Source: an uncultured Bacteroides sp.
Lineage (GTDB): Bacteria; Bacteroidota; Bacteroidia; Bacteroidales; Bacteroidaceae
Length of the DNA: 45,924 nucleotides
NCBI RefSeq assembly: GCF_959029255.1
Contig: NZ_CAUFUE010000034.1
Span: 1 to 45,924 of the forward strand
Reading direction: 5' to 3'
The notes under the pieces are model-generated. The model did no database searches and was not told the origin of the DNA. It saw nothing but the letters and a program-made list of their open reading frames with translations. Shown here in pieces: positions 7,853 to 17,900 of this stretch. Numbering within the stretch: position 1 is the stretch's first letter; every line of letters starts with the position of its first letter. Both the position numbers and the translations under genes were made by a program.

Positions 7853-10800
7853 ATGAAAAAGAAGATTACTTCTTACCAGAAGAAGGGGTATTTTATATCT
7901 CTTTATCTATTAATTAGCGTTTTTTTATTATTAACGCAGGGTAGTTTATCTCCACTTTACGCTAACAGTCGTGGAGCGAATGAAGAGCAAAGTACCCAAC
8001 AAACAGTGAAAGAAGTGTTCAGCTTCATTGAGCAGAACAGTAATTTTGTTGTATTATATTCAAAAGGCATCCTGCCTGAACTGGAGAAGAAAGTTTCCAT
8101 AAACATGAATGGAAAAAGAGTTGAGGATATTCTGAAAGAACTTTCTTCAGCAGCCGGCATAGAATATAAAATTAATGACCGGCAGATAATGGTTGTGAAG
8201 AAAGCCCCCGTACCACAGCCCCAACAAAGCAATCCCGAAGTAAAAGTAACCGGACAGGTATTCGACGAACTCGGCGAAACCATCCCGGGAGCTAATGTAA
8301 CCGTAAAAGGCAACAGCGGAGTTGGCGTAGTGACCGACATGGACGGTAACTTCACATTGAATGTTCCCAAAGGTTCTACTTTAGTTGTATCTTTCATCGG
8401 ATATACAACGCATGAATATGTTGTAAAAGGAACAGAGAAAATCGTTGTAAAACTGGAACCCGATACTAAAACATTGGATGAAGTCGTTGTAGTAGCTTAT
8501 GGTACTCAAAGAAGAAGTTCTATTACAGGTGCTATTGCCACAGTGAAATCAGAATCTCTCAAAACTGTTACCACTCCAAGTGTTAGTTCCATGTTGGGTG
8601 GTAAAGTTGCAGGAGCCGTAGTTACTCAAACCGATGGCAAACCGGGAGGAAGTACGAACATCACTATTCGTGGTAGAGGTTCTATCAGTTCAACTACTAC
8701 TCCGTTGTGGGTAATTGATGGTGTTGTCGGTGGTCAAGCTTCGGAATTGAATCCTAATGACATTGAAACTATTAGTGTCTTAAAAGATGGTTCAGCAACG
8801 GCTCTTTATGGTTCGAGAGGTGCCAATGGTGTAATTCTGGTAACTACGAAGAACGCAAAACTTGGTGCGAATAACATTGATATTTCTGTAAAAGTAGGAG
8901 CTACACAAGCTACCAAAGGTGGCTTCAAAGTAATGAACTCATCAGAACTTTACGCATATACTGAAGCTGCGTTCAAGAATTCAACAACAGGTGAAGCTTA
9001 TTCTTGGTTCACTCCTAAATTGTTGGAAAACGATACAGACTGGTGGGATATAGCCACTCAAACGGCTTTTTCCCAAAATTATAACGTGGCATACACCACA
9101 GGTACAGAAAAAATCAAATCTTATCTTTCTGCGGATTATTATAGTGAAGAAGGAACAGTAAAGGGATACGATTATGATCGATTTACTGCCAGAAGTAATA
9201 TTAGCTATAAATTTAACGACCGCTTAACTATTCGCACCAAAGTAAGTGGCAGTTATTCAAAAAGCTATTCACAAGAACGTAGCTTGTATGCAGCTTTAAC
9301 TTATTTACCTTGGGATACCCCATATAACTCGCTAGGTGAAGTAAAGACAGGTAAAGAAGGAATGGATGTCACATCAGGCAAGGATATGAAAGATTACTGG
9401 TTTGGTCGTGATGCAAATAACTATTTATACGATTTGCAAACCAATTGGAGTGATTCTAAAACTATTGCAGTTGACGGAACTTTTGGACTCGAGTATAAAA
9501 TTATTGATGGACTAACCTTTGAATCAACTAATAGTATAGGGTTCAACTATTCAATGTCTGATAGCTACACAGATCCTAACTCACAAGGAGGCTCTTCTTC
9601 CAATGGTAGTATTTACAATGGTAATAGTTATGTAAAAAACCGTTATGCCAACCAATTGTTGAGATATAATAAGTTGTTCAATGAAGTACATGATGTGAGT
9701 GCATTTTTTGGATTTGAATATAATGACCAATATACAAAAACCAATAGCGCCACAGGTGAAGGAATCCCAGTAGGAGGTGAAGTTTTGGGAGTTGCCACAA
9801 CACCTGCTCGTGTGGATGGTGATCAATATACCTGGAAAGCTATAGGTTATTATTTCAATGCTAACTATGCTTTTAGAGATACTTATATGCTTCAATTCTC
9901 ATTCAGACATGACGGTTCCTCTAAATTTGGACGAAACAAGCGCTTTGGTAATTTCTTCACTATAGGTGGTGGATGGAATCTCCAGAATGAAGCATTTATG
10001 CAAAATCTGGATTTTATTAGCCAACTGAAATTGAGAGCCAGTTATGGTTCTACAGGAAATACTCCCGGAAGTGCATTCTCTCACATGGGGTTGTATCAGA
10101 TTAATTTGAATTATAATACACTTCCCGCTGCTTTCCCTTACCAAATGGCAAACCGGAATATGACTTGGGAAAAGGCATATACTACCAACGTGGGTATTGA
10201 TGCTGAATTTTTCAACAGAATTGGTTTGAGTCTCGAATTTTATGTAAAAAACACATCCGGCCTTTTATATGCTATGCCATTATCTGCACTTAGTGGATAT
10301 AGTACTCAGTGGGTTAATCAGGGAGCTATGAAAAATACCGGTGTAGAATTTACATTAAGCCCGCAAATAATAAAAACAAAAGATTGGAATTGGTCTGTTG
10401 ATTTCAATTTGGCATACAACAAAAACAAGATTACCGAATTGGGTGGAGGAAAAGAGCAAGAAGTTAGTGGTAATACCGTCAGAGAAGTAGGTTATGCCTT
10501 GGGGACTTATTACATGAAAGAATGGGCAGGAGTTAATCCAATGGACGGTACTCCGCTTTGGATTGCGATAGATGAAGACGGTTCCAAACGTTTGGTAGGT
10601 AGTGAAGCCGATGCAACATTACAACGCTTGGACAAAAGACAGTTACCCGATTTGACTGGAGGTATTCAGACTAACTTGAGCTATAAAGATTTTACTTTGG
10701 GAGCTACTTTCACGTATGCCAGTGGTTTCTATATTTACCATTCCGGTCGTCAGAACTATGATAATGATGGAATTGAAATCCAGTACAATAGTATGAAATT

Positions 10801-11140
10801 GAAAGACGGTTGGTCACGTTGGGAAAAGCCGGGAGATATTGCTACACATCCACAAGTCAAATCAGGTGGTAATAATCAATCAAATGCCGTATCTTCCCGT
10901 TATTTGGAAAGGGGTGATTTCTTTAAGATGAAATCATTATCATTGTCTTATAATGTGCCTGCTAAAGTTTTAAAACCTCTTGGCGTTAAATCCGCACGGT
11001 TGTCTTTGAGCTGTGAGAATCTCTTTACTATCACAGACTTTTCGGGTGTAGATCCGGAATTGGGTGCCAATGGTGACGCTGTAGGAGCGGGATATGCCAT
11101 TCCCCGAAAGTATTATTTCGGAATCAATCTTAGCTTCTAA
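7853..11140 (+). CDS. SusC-like TonB-dependent transporter with STN signalling domain
   Basis: A 1095-residue outer-membrane glycan importer. Order: signal peptide ending near SPLYA (about residue 38); STN domain (TVKEVFSFIEQNSNFVVLYS to IMVVKK, about 50-118) which contacts FecR; carboxypeptidase-D-like beta domain (VTGQVFDELGETIPGANV..., about 130-210); plug with DEVVVVAYG TonB-box region and LWVIDGV; then the 22-strand barrel ending in the aromatic YYFGINLSF. The STN domain marks it as a transducer for the adjacent sigma/anti-sigma pair. ATG 7853 is chosen because it gives a normal signal peptide; the frame is open to a TTG at 7826. Pairs with the SusD gene 34 bp downstream. Confidence 0.95.
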   Translation: MKKKITSYQKKGYFISLYLLISVFLLLTQGSLSPLYANSRGANEEQSTQQTVKEVFSFIEQNSNFVVLYSKGILPELEKKVSINMNGKRVEDILKELSSAAGIEYKINDRQIMVVKKAPVPQPQQSNPEVKVTGQVFDELGETIPGANVTVKGNSGVGVVTDMDGNFTLNVPKGSTLVVSFIGYTTHEYVVKGTEKIVVKLEPDTKTLDEVVVVAYGTQRRSSITGAIATVKSESLKTVTTPSVSSMLGGKVAGAVVTQTDGKPGGSTNITIRGRGSISSTTTPLWVIDGVVGGQASELNPNDIETISVLKDGSATALYGSRGANGVILVTTKNAKLGANNIDISVKVGATQATKGGFKVMNSSELYAYTEAAFKNSTTGEAYSWFTPKLLENDTDWWDIATQTAFSQNYNVAYTTGTEKIKSYLSADYYSEEGTVKGYDYDRFTARSNISYKFNDRLTIRTKVSGSYSKSYSQERSLYAALTYLPWDTPYNSLGEVKTGKEGMDVTSGKDMKDYWFGRDANNYLYDLQTNWSDSKTIAVDGTFGLEYKIIDGLTFESTNSIGFNYSMSDSYTDPNSQGGSSSNGSIYNGNSYVKNRYANQLLRYNKLFNEVHDVSAFFGFEYNDQYTKTNSATGEGIPVGGEVLGVATTPARVDGDQYTWKAIGYYFNANYAFRDTYMLQFSFRHDGSSKFGRNKRFGNFFTIGGGWNLQNEAFMQNLDFISQLKLRASYGSTGNTPGSAFSHMGLYQINLNYNTLPAAFPYQMANRNMTWEKAYTTNVGIDAEFFNRIGLSLEFYVKNTSGLLYAMPLSALSGYSTQWVNQGAMKNTGVEFTLSPQIIKTKDWNWSVDFNLAYNKNKITELGGGKEQEVSGNTVREVGYALGTYYMKEWAGVNPMDGTPLWIAIDEDGSKRLVGSEADATLQRLDKRQLPDLTGGIQTNLSYKDFTLGATFTYASGFYIYHSGRQNYDNDGIEIQYNSMKLKDGWSRWEKPGDIATHPQVKSGGNNQSNAVSSRYLERGDFFKMKSLSLSYNVPAKVLKPLGVKSARLSLSCENLFTITDFSGVDPELGANGDAVGAGYAIPRKYYFGINLSF

Positions 11141-11174
11141 TCAAGTAATTTGCTAACTGAAAAACAAAAAGAAA

Positions 11175-12845
11175 ATGAAAACGATTAAAAAGATAACATT
11201 CTTATCCATCCTATCTCTTTCCTTAGCTGGGTGTGATTTGGATACCAAGCCCTATCAGTCAATTGATGTTGACCAGCTGACTCCCGGTAATGTGGAAACG
11301 TTGACATTAGGTACGTATGCTTACATGAAGTCCAATAACGGGATTATGAGGTCTGCCCATTATTTTGGTGAGTACGGTAGTGATAACCTAGCATTGAGCG
11401 GTTCTACTACAGACCCTTTGATGAACATATATAATTACCTTCGTACAACTAATAATTCACGTATCGCTGATATCTGGTCCTACTCTTACAAGACTATTAT
11501 CAACATTAATGCTACGCTGGAAGTAGCCCCAGAAGGAGAGTCTAAAGAGTTTGACATGATTATTGGTGAAAATTATTATTTACGTGCTTTCCACTATTTT
11601 ACTCTAGTAAATGTTTTTGGACAACCATACATTAATAATCCTGAAACTAATTTGGGTGTCCCCATCAAATTGACAACATCATTGGATGATTTTCCCGAAC
11701 GTGCTACTGTAAAAGAAGTATATGAGCAAATCGAGAAAGACTTATTAAAAGCAATTGAGTTGATGACTATTCCTGAAGGTTCAACTATCCAGCCCAAAAA
11801 CAGTTGTTATGCAAGTAAAGAAGTGGCAGAAGCTCTTTTATCACGCGTATATCTGTATATGGAAAATTGGGAGAAAGTACTGGAATATACTAATAACGTA
11901 ATAAACTCCGGAAGATATAGTTTGTTGGAAGGAGATGCATATAAGTCATATCCAACGTTCGTACCAGAAGAAAATTCAGAAACAATCTTCGCTGTACGTT
12001 ATACTAAAGACGTAGATTATCTGCCTGATTACCGTCCTTATATGATTGGTAGTATGTATGCAGAGATAGATAATGACGGATGGGGAGAGATGTATCCATC
12101 AGATTCTTATTTGCGGTTACTGGATTTGCACCCGGAAGACTTACGTCAAACATTTATTCATAAACAAACATTGGATAACGGAAATTATTGGTTTATTTAT
12201 ACTAGCAAGAACAACACCTATGTAAAGGTTCCAGTATCAAAAAAGGGTGATAGTTATACTATAATCGATCCTACCGGATATCAGTCTGCAATGGTAACCA
12301 AAGAATCTTATCATGGAGGTACCGCATATACGGTGACTGCAGTAGATGGTACAAAGTATTATGGCCGTGTCGAAGAAGAAATGGATACAAGAAACGACTA
12401 TCCGAAATACTATATATATAAATGTTCATTACAAGAGGGACAAGCTCAATTGTGGTCTCCGATAGTTTCCCGTCTTGCAGAAATGTACCTTAATAGAGCG
12501 GAAGCAAAGTTCCATTTAAATGACTTGCAAGGTGCTTTGGATGATGTAAATATCATTAGAGATAGAGCCGGAATTCCCGAATGGACATTAACCAATCTAC
12601 CCGAAGGTATGTCTGTACTTGATGTTACATTGGAAGAACGTCGTATGGAACTTGCATTTGAAGCTCAACGCAGATTCGATATTTATCGTAATCGATTGAA
12701 CTTAAACAGAAATTATCCTGGTGGACACATCTCATCAGGTGGTCCAACAACTGTTAAATACAATGAAGCCGCAATTGTGGAATATATACCCCAAAGCGAG
12801 ATGTTAGCTTATCCAAATCAAGGAGTATTGGTACAAAATCCATAA
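11175..12845 (+). CDS. SusD-like glycan-binding lipoprotein
   Basis: A 556-residue SusD/RagB-family lipoprotein that caps the SusC barrel at the cell surface and binds the glycan. The signal peptide ends in LAGC (Cys20) followed by acidic DLD, compatible with surface export. Family hallmarks include the N-terminal TPR-like helices with GENYYLRAFHYFTLVNVFGQPYI, and the C-terminal RLAEMYLNRAEAKFHLNDLQGALDDVNIIRDRAG and LEERRMELAFEAQRRFDIYR motifs. Spacing to susC is 34 bp and to the next lipoprotein gene 25 bp, so all three are one operon. Confidence 0.95.
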   Translation: MKTIKKITFLSILSLSLAGCDLDTKPYQSIDVDQLTPGNVETLTLGTYAYMKSNNGIMRSAHYFGEYGSDNLALSGSTTDPLMNIYNYLRTTNNSRIADIWSYSYKTIININATLEVAPEGESKEFDMIIGENYYLRAFHYFTLVNVFGQPYINNPETNLGVPIKLTTSLDDFPERATVKEVYEQIEKDLLKAIELMTIPEGSTIQPKNSCYASKEVAEALLSRVYLYMENWEKVLEYTNNVINSGRYSLLEGDAYKSYPTFVPEENSETIFAVRYTKDVDYLPDYRPYMIGSMYAEIDNDGWGEMYPSDSYLRLLDLHPEDLRQTFIHKQTLDNGNYWFIYTSKNNTYVKVPVSKKGDSYTIIDPTGYQSAMVTKESYHGGTAYTVTAVDGTKYYGRVEEEMDTRNDYPKYYIYKCSLQEGQAQLWSPIVSRLAEMYLNRAEAKFHLNDLQGALDDVNIIRDRAGIPEWTLTNLPEGMSVLDVTLEERRMELAFEAQRRFDIYRNRLNLNRNYPGGHISSGGPTTVKYNEAAIVEYIPQSEMLAYPNQGVLVQNP

Positions 12846-12870
12846 TATCAAAATTTAATATAGATGAGTT

Positions 12871-13701
12871 ATGAAAAAAATAATATTTTTAGCACTTGCT
12901 GTTCTTACTTTAATTTCTTGCAAGGAAGACGAGGCCCCATATTATGGCTATGCCGTTTTTGAAAATAACAAGACTGAAAGCAGAATAATAATTGAACAAG
13001 CAGAAGGATCATCAACTGTCCAATTGAATACTGATCGTTCATCAGGTACTGTTGTATCTCAGGAAGGTTCGGAATGGTGTTCAGGAAGTGTGGATGGTGG
13101 AGTATTGACTCTACATTATACTGCCAATACAGAAGAAAATACCCGGGTGGGATTTGTCAATGTAATACTTGGATTACATCGATTAACGCTTCAGGTTATT
13201 CAGCGTACCAATGGAACCAATCATGTCGAGATTCTTAATCCTGATGAAGGAAATGCTATGAGGTGGACAGCAACCTGTTCCGACGTACAAGATGGTGATG
13301 GTGGCGGAGTAGATGCTATTTTTGATGATGATCAAACAAATTATTGGCATAGCAATTATAGTGACCCAGCTCCCCTTCCTCATTGGATTGTAGTTGATTT
13401 GAAAGAAGAGATGGATATTAATCAAGTAAGACTAGGCTGGCGTATGTACGGTAGCAGTGTTTATATGCATGTTAGAAAAGTTGAAATATTATATAGTACC
13501 GATGGCACTAACTTTACACAAACAGGAGGTGAAATACTTCGCGAACCGGTAGATGGAAAGTTAAGCAGTGCTAATTACCCGGCCTATACAGATTGTGCAT
13601 TTGCTACTGTGAAAGCCCGCTATGTAAAACTGAATATGACAGAAAGTAACGCTTCAAATGGAGTCTGTCACTTAGGTTATTTTAAAGTGTTCATGCCATA
13701 A
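12871..13701 (+). CDS. Surface glycan-binding lipoprotein with F5/8C (CBM32-like) domain
   Basis: A 276-residue lipoprotein (lipobox LISC, Cys17, then KEDE, an acidic stretch fitting surface export). Residues about 30-115 form a short beta-rich domain with BACON-like character (SEWCSGSVDGGVLTLHYTANTEENTRVGFVNV). Residues about 125-276 match an F5/8 type C or CBM32 fold: FDDDQTNYWHS, HWIVVDL, INQVRLGWR, VRKVEILYSTDG and ARYVKLNMTES. Its place directly after SusD is where PULs encode the surface glycan-binding protein, and CBM32-type folds often bind galactose or GalNAc. Ligand is inferred, not seen. Confidence 0.85.
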   Translation: MKKIIFLALAVLTLISCKEDEAPYYGYAVFENNKTESRIIIEQAEGSSTVQLNTDRSSGTVVSQEGSEWCSGSVDGGVLTLHYTANTEENTRVGFVNVILGLHRLTLQVIQRTNGTNHVEILNPDEGNAMRWTATCSDVQDGDGGGVDAIFDDDQTNYWHSNYSDPAPLPHWIVVDLKEEMDINQVRLGWRMYGSSVYMHVRKVEILYSTDGTNFTQTGGEILREPVDGKLSSANYPAYTDCAFATVKARYVKLNMTESNASNGVCHLGYFKVFMP

Positions 13702-13729
13702 GTCTGTGATTTGTCAACCAATATCATTT

Positions 13730-13785
13730 AGAGAAAGAGACTGAATTTGAATAATAGTTTTAGTTCAGTCTCTCTACTCTATTTC
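13730..13785 (+). terminator. Stem-loop after the SusC/SusD/SGBP operon
   Basis: GAGAAAGAGACTGAA (13731-13745) pairs with TTCAGTCTCTCTACTC (13764-13779) with a one-base bulge, around an 18-nt loop. The tail is only weakly U-rich, so it may be a partial terminator or an mRNA-stabilising hairpin. It separates the operon from the zinc-finger lipoprotein gene. Confidence 0.5.
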
Positions 13786-13855
13786 AAATTATTATAATGA
13801 TATACTAATGAACACTAAATTCTTTAAAAGAAAATAGGAACCTCTAATTTGAATT

Positions 13856-14509
13856 ATGAAAAAGCATTATTTTATCTATTTCTTATTTTTGTGTTTTATC
13901 ACTACTAGTTGTGAAAATACAATTTTTGATAGAGAAACATCTACAACTCAATCGATAACCAAAAGTACTCTTAATGAGCTTGGTTATTATGGTTCCAAGT
14001 TTAGAAACATAAAAGTTTATACAAGCAGGTATGGTTCAGACAAAATGGTTGCAGATTTAGAAGTATGTCCTGCCATTGGTTCAGAATACAGTTGTACTTT
14101 AGGTTCAAACCTAGGTAATGAAGGTGTAAAAAGTATAGTGTCAGTTACAGGTGGTACCATAGTTTACAATGGACGTGAAGATACTTATCTTTATGGAACA
14201 AACAGTCAAATAAATTTTGTAATCAAAACGCACACCTCAAAGCCTACTGTTACATTAAACTTTGAAGTTCCACCCACTATTCCTGATGATAGTAGAGTGT
14301 CGGCAAGACTTGTTATCACTAAAAGGCAGTATAATGGTGAAGATCTTCCATCGGTTAGCGGTGGATATTCAGATTTAAATATCAATGCATTTTATGGAGG
14401 ATTACCTCATGATATTGGAGTAGAATGGATATGCAATATTTGTGGAACTAGAAATGCAAATAATCATACAGTATGTAAATCCTGCGGAAGAGACCAAGGA
14501 AGCTATTAA
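13856..14509 (+). CDS. Lipoprotein with C-terminal RanBP2-type zinc finger
   Basis: A 217-residue predicted lipoprotein (hydrophobic leader, TTSC with Cys19, then ENTIFDRE). The body (about 40-185) is a beta-rich domain I do not recognise. The last 28 residues contain W191-x-C193-x2-C196-x3-N200-x6-C207-x2-C210, an exact fit to the RanBP2/NZF zinc-finger pattern including the Trp and Asn. Zinc fingers of this kind are usually cytoplasmic or nuclear, so one on an exported lipoprotein is odd. It follows the PUL operon after a hairpin and is AT-rich. Function unknown; protein or glycan binding at the envelope are both possible. Confidence 0.75.
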   Translation: MKKHYFIYFLFLCFITTSCENTIFDRETSTTQSITKSTLNELGYYGSKFRNIKVYTSRYGSDKMVADLEVCPAIGSEYSCTLGSNLGNEGVKSIVSVTGGTIVYNGREDTYLYGTNSQINFVIKTHTSKPTVTLNFEVPPTIPDDSRVSARLVITKRQYNGEDLPSVSGGYSDLNINAFYGGLPHDIGVEWICNICGTRNANNHTVCKSCGRDQGSY

Positions 14510-14977
14510 TATTTTTATCTATAATAACGTTAATTTTATTATATTGAAATCATAATTCTTTTAACCTTAATAATTTCACTAATTCCTCAACCTTACATCA
14601 ATCTTTATGAAATGCCTATACCTAATTTCGGTTTCTTCCCCTCCCTTTTTACATCCAGTAAGGAGGGAGAGGAAATGCCGGAAACCTATATTTCTATTTA
14701 AATAAAAAATTAAAGTATTCAATTTGTAGGTTTAGTATCAAACCAGACTTTTAATGTAAATACAGACCTTCTTTGCAACTGAAACTTCAATAAATAAATG
14801 TATTAGGAAAAGTATTTCTATGAATACATTTAGAAACTAGTCTCAAATATTACTAAAAATGGTGTTAATGTAATCGACCTTTTGATTATCTTTGTCCCCA
14901 AACAATGTGAAAAAACAAGTCTGATTACAAATCATAATCAGCATTTATAACTAACCTCTAAATTTAAATTCAAAAGA
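14510..14977. other. Long AT-rich gap before GH31
   Basis: This 468-bp gap contains no ORF that I can support. It has an imperfect stem-loop at 14630-14686 (GGTTTC...CCCTCCCTT pairing with AAGGAGGG...GAAACC), possibly ending the upstream transcript, and an exact -7 box nearer the GH31 gene (annotated separately). Confidence 0.45.
14887..14894 (+). promoter_or_regulatory. TAnnTTTG -7 box for GH31
   Basis: TATCTTTG, exact Bacteroides -7 consensus, about 84 nt before the GH31 ATG. A GTGTTAA at 14862-14868 is placed where a weak -33 element would be. It suggests the enzyme has its own transcript apart from the susCD operon. Confidence 0.55.
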
Positions 14978-17900
14978 ATGAACGACCTGTTTAGTAACCT
15001 GGGAAAGTGGAAAACCATGTCATTTGCTTTTGCAATGCTTCTTCCGAGTCCCTATCTGTCAACACAGGCTGTATGTGGAGAAAAAGACAATGTTGCAGTT
15101 GTGCAGCAAGTCCCCTCAGTCATCAGTGTTGCAAAAATTAACCCGACAACCGTCGAAGTACTGTTCTCCAATCAACAGCGTATGACGCTTGACTTCTATG
15201 GAGACAACATTTTCCGTATGTTTCAAGACAACAATGGAGACATACTTCGTGACCCTGAGGCAAAACCGGAAGCAAAAATTCTAGTAAGCCAACCCCGTAA
15301 AAATGTGTCAAAACTGGACATTAAGGATGATGCAGGCTCTATTTCTATCATTACTGATAAGGTTAAGGTAGAAATGGATAAGAAGACCGCATTGATGAAA
15401 GTTATCAATCTGGCAACCGGTGCCACTGTACTGGAAGAGGCAGAACCTATTCTTTTTGATAAAGAAAGAGTTACCCTGAAACTGAAAGAAAATCCGCAGG
15501 AATACTTCTACGGTGGCGGTGTACAGAACGGACGCTTCTCGCATAAAGGAAAAACCATATCCATTGAAAACCAAAACAGTTGGACTGATGGTGGCGTAGC
15601 CTCTCCCAACCCATTCTACTGGTCAACGAATGGTTACGGTTTGATGTGGCATACCTTCAAAAGAGGTGTTTATGACTTCGGAAGAGAAGAAAAAGACATC
15701 GTTAAACTGTTTCACCAAACAGATTATCTGGACGTTTTCGTCATGGTGAATGAGGGTGCCGTACCTTTGCTGAATGACTTTTACCAACTGACCGGTAACC
15801 CTGTATTGATACCGAAATTCGGTTTCTATCAAGGACACTTGAACGCCTACAACCGCGACTACTGGAAAGAAGATGAAAACGGCATTCCATTTGAAGACGG
15901 AAAACGCTATAAAGAAAGCCAGAAGGATAACGGTGGCATCAAAGAATCGTTGAACGGAGAGAAAAACAACTATCAATTCTCGGCACGTGCCGTGATAGAC
16001 CGTTACAAAAACCATGATATGCCTCTGGGTTGGCTCTTGCCTAACGATGGTTACGGAGCCGGTTACGGTCAGACGGAAACGCTGGACGGAAACATACAAA
16101 ACCTGAAAGACCTGGCAGGATATGCCCATAAGAACGGTGTGGAAATCGGTTTGTGGACTCAATCTGACTTGCATCCTAAAGAAGGTATCAGCGCTTTGCT
16201 GCAAAGAGACATCGTTAAAGAAGTACGTGATGCCGGTGTACGTGTATTGAAAACAGACGTGGCATGGGTAGGTTCCGGTTATTCCTTCGGACTGAACGGC
16301 ATCACAGATGTGGCACAAATCATGACTTACTATGGTAATGATGCCCGTCCTTTCATCATTTCCCTTGATGGTTGGGCAGGTACACAACGCTATGCAGGTA
16401 TTTGGTCGGGTGACCAAACCGGCGGCGTTTGGGAATATATCCGTTTCCACATCCCGACCTACATCGGTTCAGGACTATCGGGTAATCCTAACATCTGTTC
16501 CGATATGGACGGTATTTTCGGTGGAAAGAACCCGGCAGTAAATGCCAGAGACTTCCAATGGAAAACCTTCACTCCCATGCAACTGAACATGGACGGCTGG
16601 GGTGCCAACGAAAAATATCCTCATGCTTTGGGTGAACCTGTAACCTCCATCAACCGTTGGTATCTGAAGATGAAATCTGAAATCATGCCGTATGCATACA
16701 GTATAGCCAAAGAAGCTGTTGATGGCCTGCCTATGATTAGAGCTATGTTCCTAGAATATCCCAATCCCTATACACTGGGTAAAGCGACACAATATCAGTT
16801 CCTATATGGTCCATATTTCCTGATAGCGCCTATTTATCAGGCTACCAAAGCCGATGAACAGGGCAACGATATCCGCAACGGCATCTATCTGCCCGAAGGT
16901 GAATGGGTAGATTACTTCTCCGGCGATTTGTATCAGGGTGGACGCATCATCAACAACTTCGCTTCACCGCTTTGGAAACTTCCCGTATTCGTGAAGAACG
17001 GAGCAATCATACCTATGACGTCCCCCAACAACAACGTCAATGAAACAGCCAAGAACCTGCGTATATACGAACTCTATCCATACGGACAGAGCACATTTAC
17101 CGAATATGACGACGACGGTATCACTGAAGAATATCGTGCAGGCAAGGGTGTAAGCACTTTAATAGAGTCTGTCGTTGGTCCCAAAGGCGACGTTACAGTT
17201 ACTATCCAACCGGCTCAGGGCGATTTCAACGGCTTTGTAAAAGAGAAAGCTACTGAATTCAAAGTCAACGTGACCGAAAAGCCCAAGAAAGTTTCGGCAA
17301 CCATCGGCAAAAGCAAACTGAAGCTTACCGAAGCCCAAAGCATGGATGAATTCCTTCAAAAAGAAAACGTCTACTTCTATGATGCCAAACCCAATCTGAA
17401 CAAGTTTACCACCAAAGGCAGCGAGTTTGAGAAAGAAGTTATCACCAAGAACCCGCAACTGCTCGTCAAGCTGGCAGTCACGGACATCACGGCAAACCGC
17501 ACCACACTGAAGATTGACGGATTTGTATTCGCCCCGGTTGACAACACTAAGGTAAGCACCGGTTCTCTGACTGCTCCCAAGGCTCAGGTAAGCGAAGAAA
17601 ATACGGCTGCTTATACTCTGAAACCTACTTGGAACAAGATAGACAATGCCGACTACTACGAGATAGAGTTCGACGGTATGAACTACAGTACTATCAAAGA
17701 TACCGAATTGTTGTTTGAAGGACTGAAAGTGGAAACCGCATACGACTTCAAGATACGTGCGGTGAACAAGGACGGGTATTCCGATTGGTCGGCATTCAGC
17801 GCTACTACCAAGAAAGATCCGTTAGAATTTGCCATCCACGGCATTACGGGTGAAACTACCGCCGAGAACCAAGGCCGTTCGCTCCGTCGTCTGTTCGACC

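Noticed and set aside
15623..16450. Minus-strand open frame of 275 codons
   Set aside because: Lies within the catalytic barrel of GH31, which is clearly coding on the plus strand.
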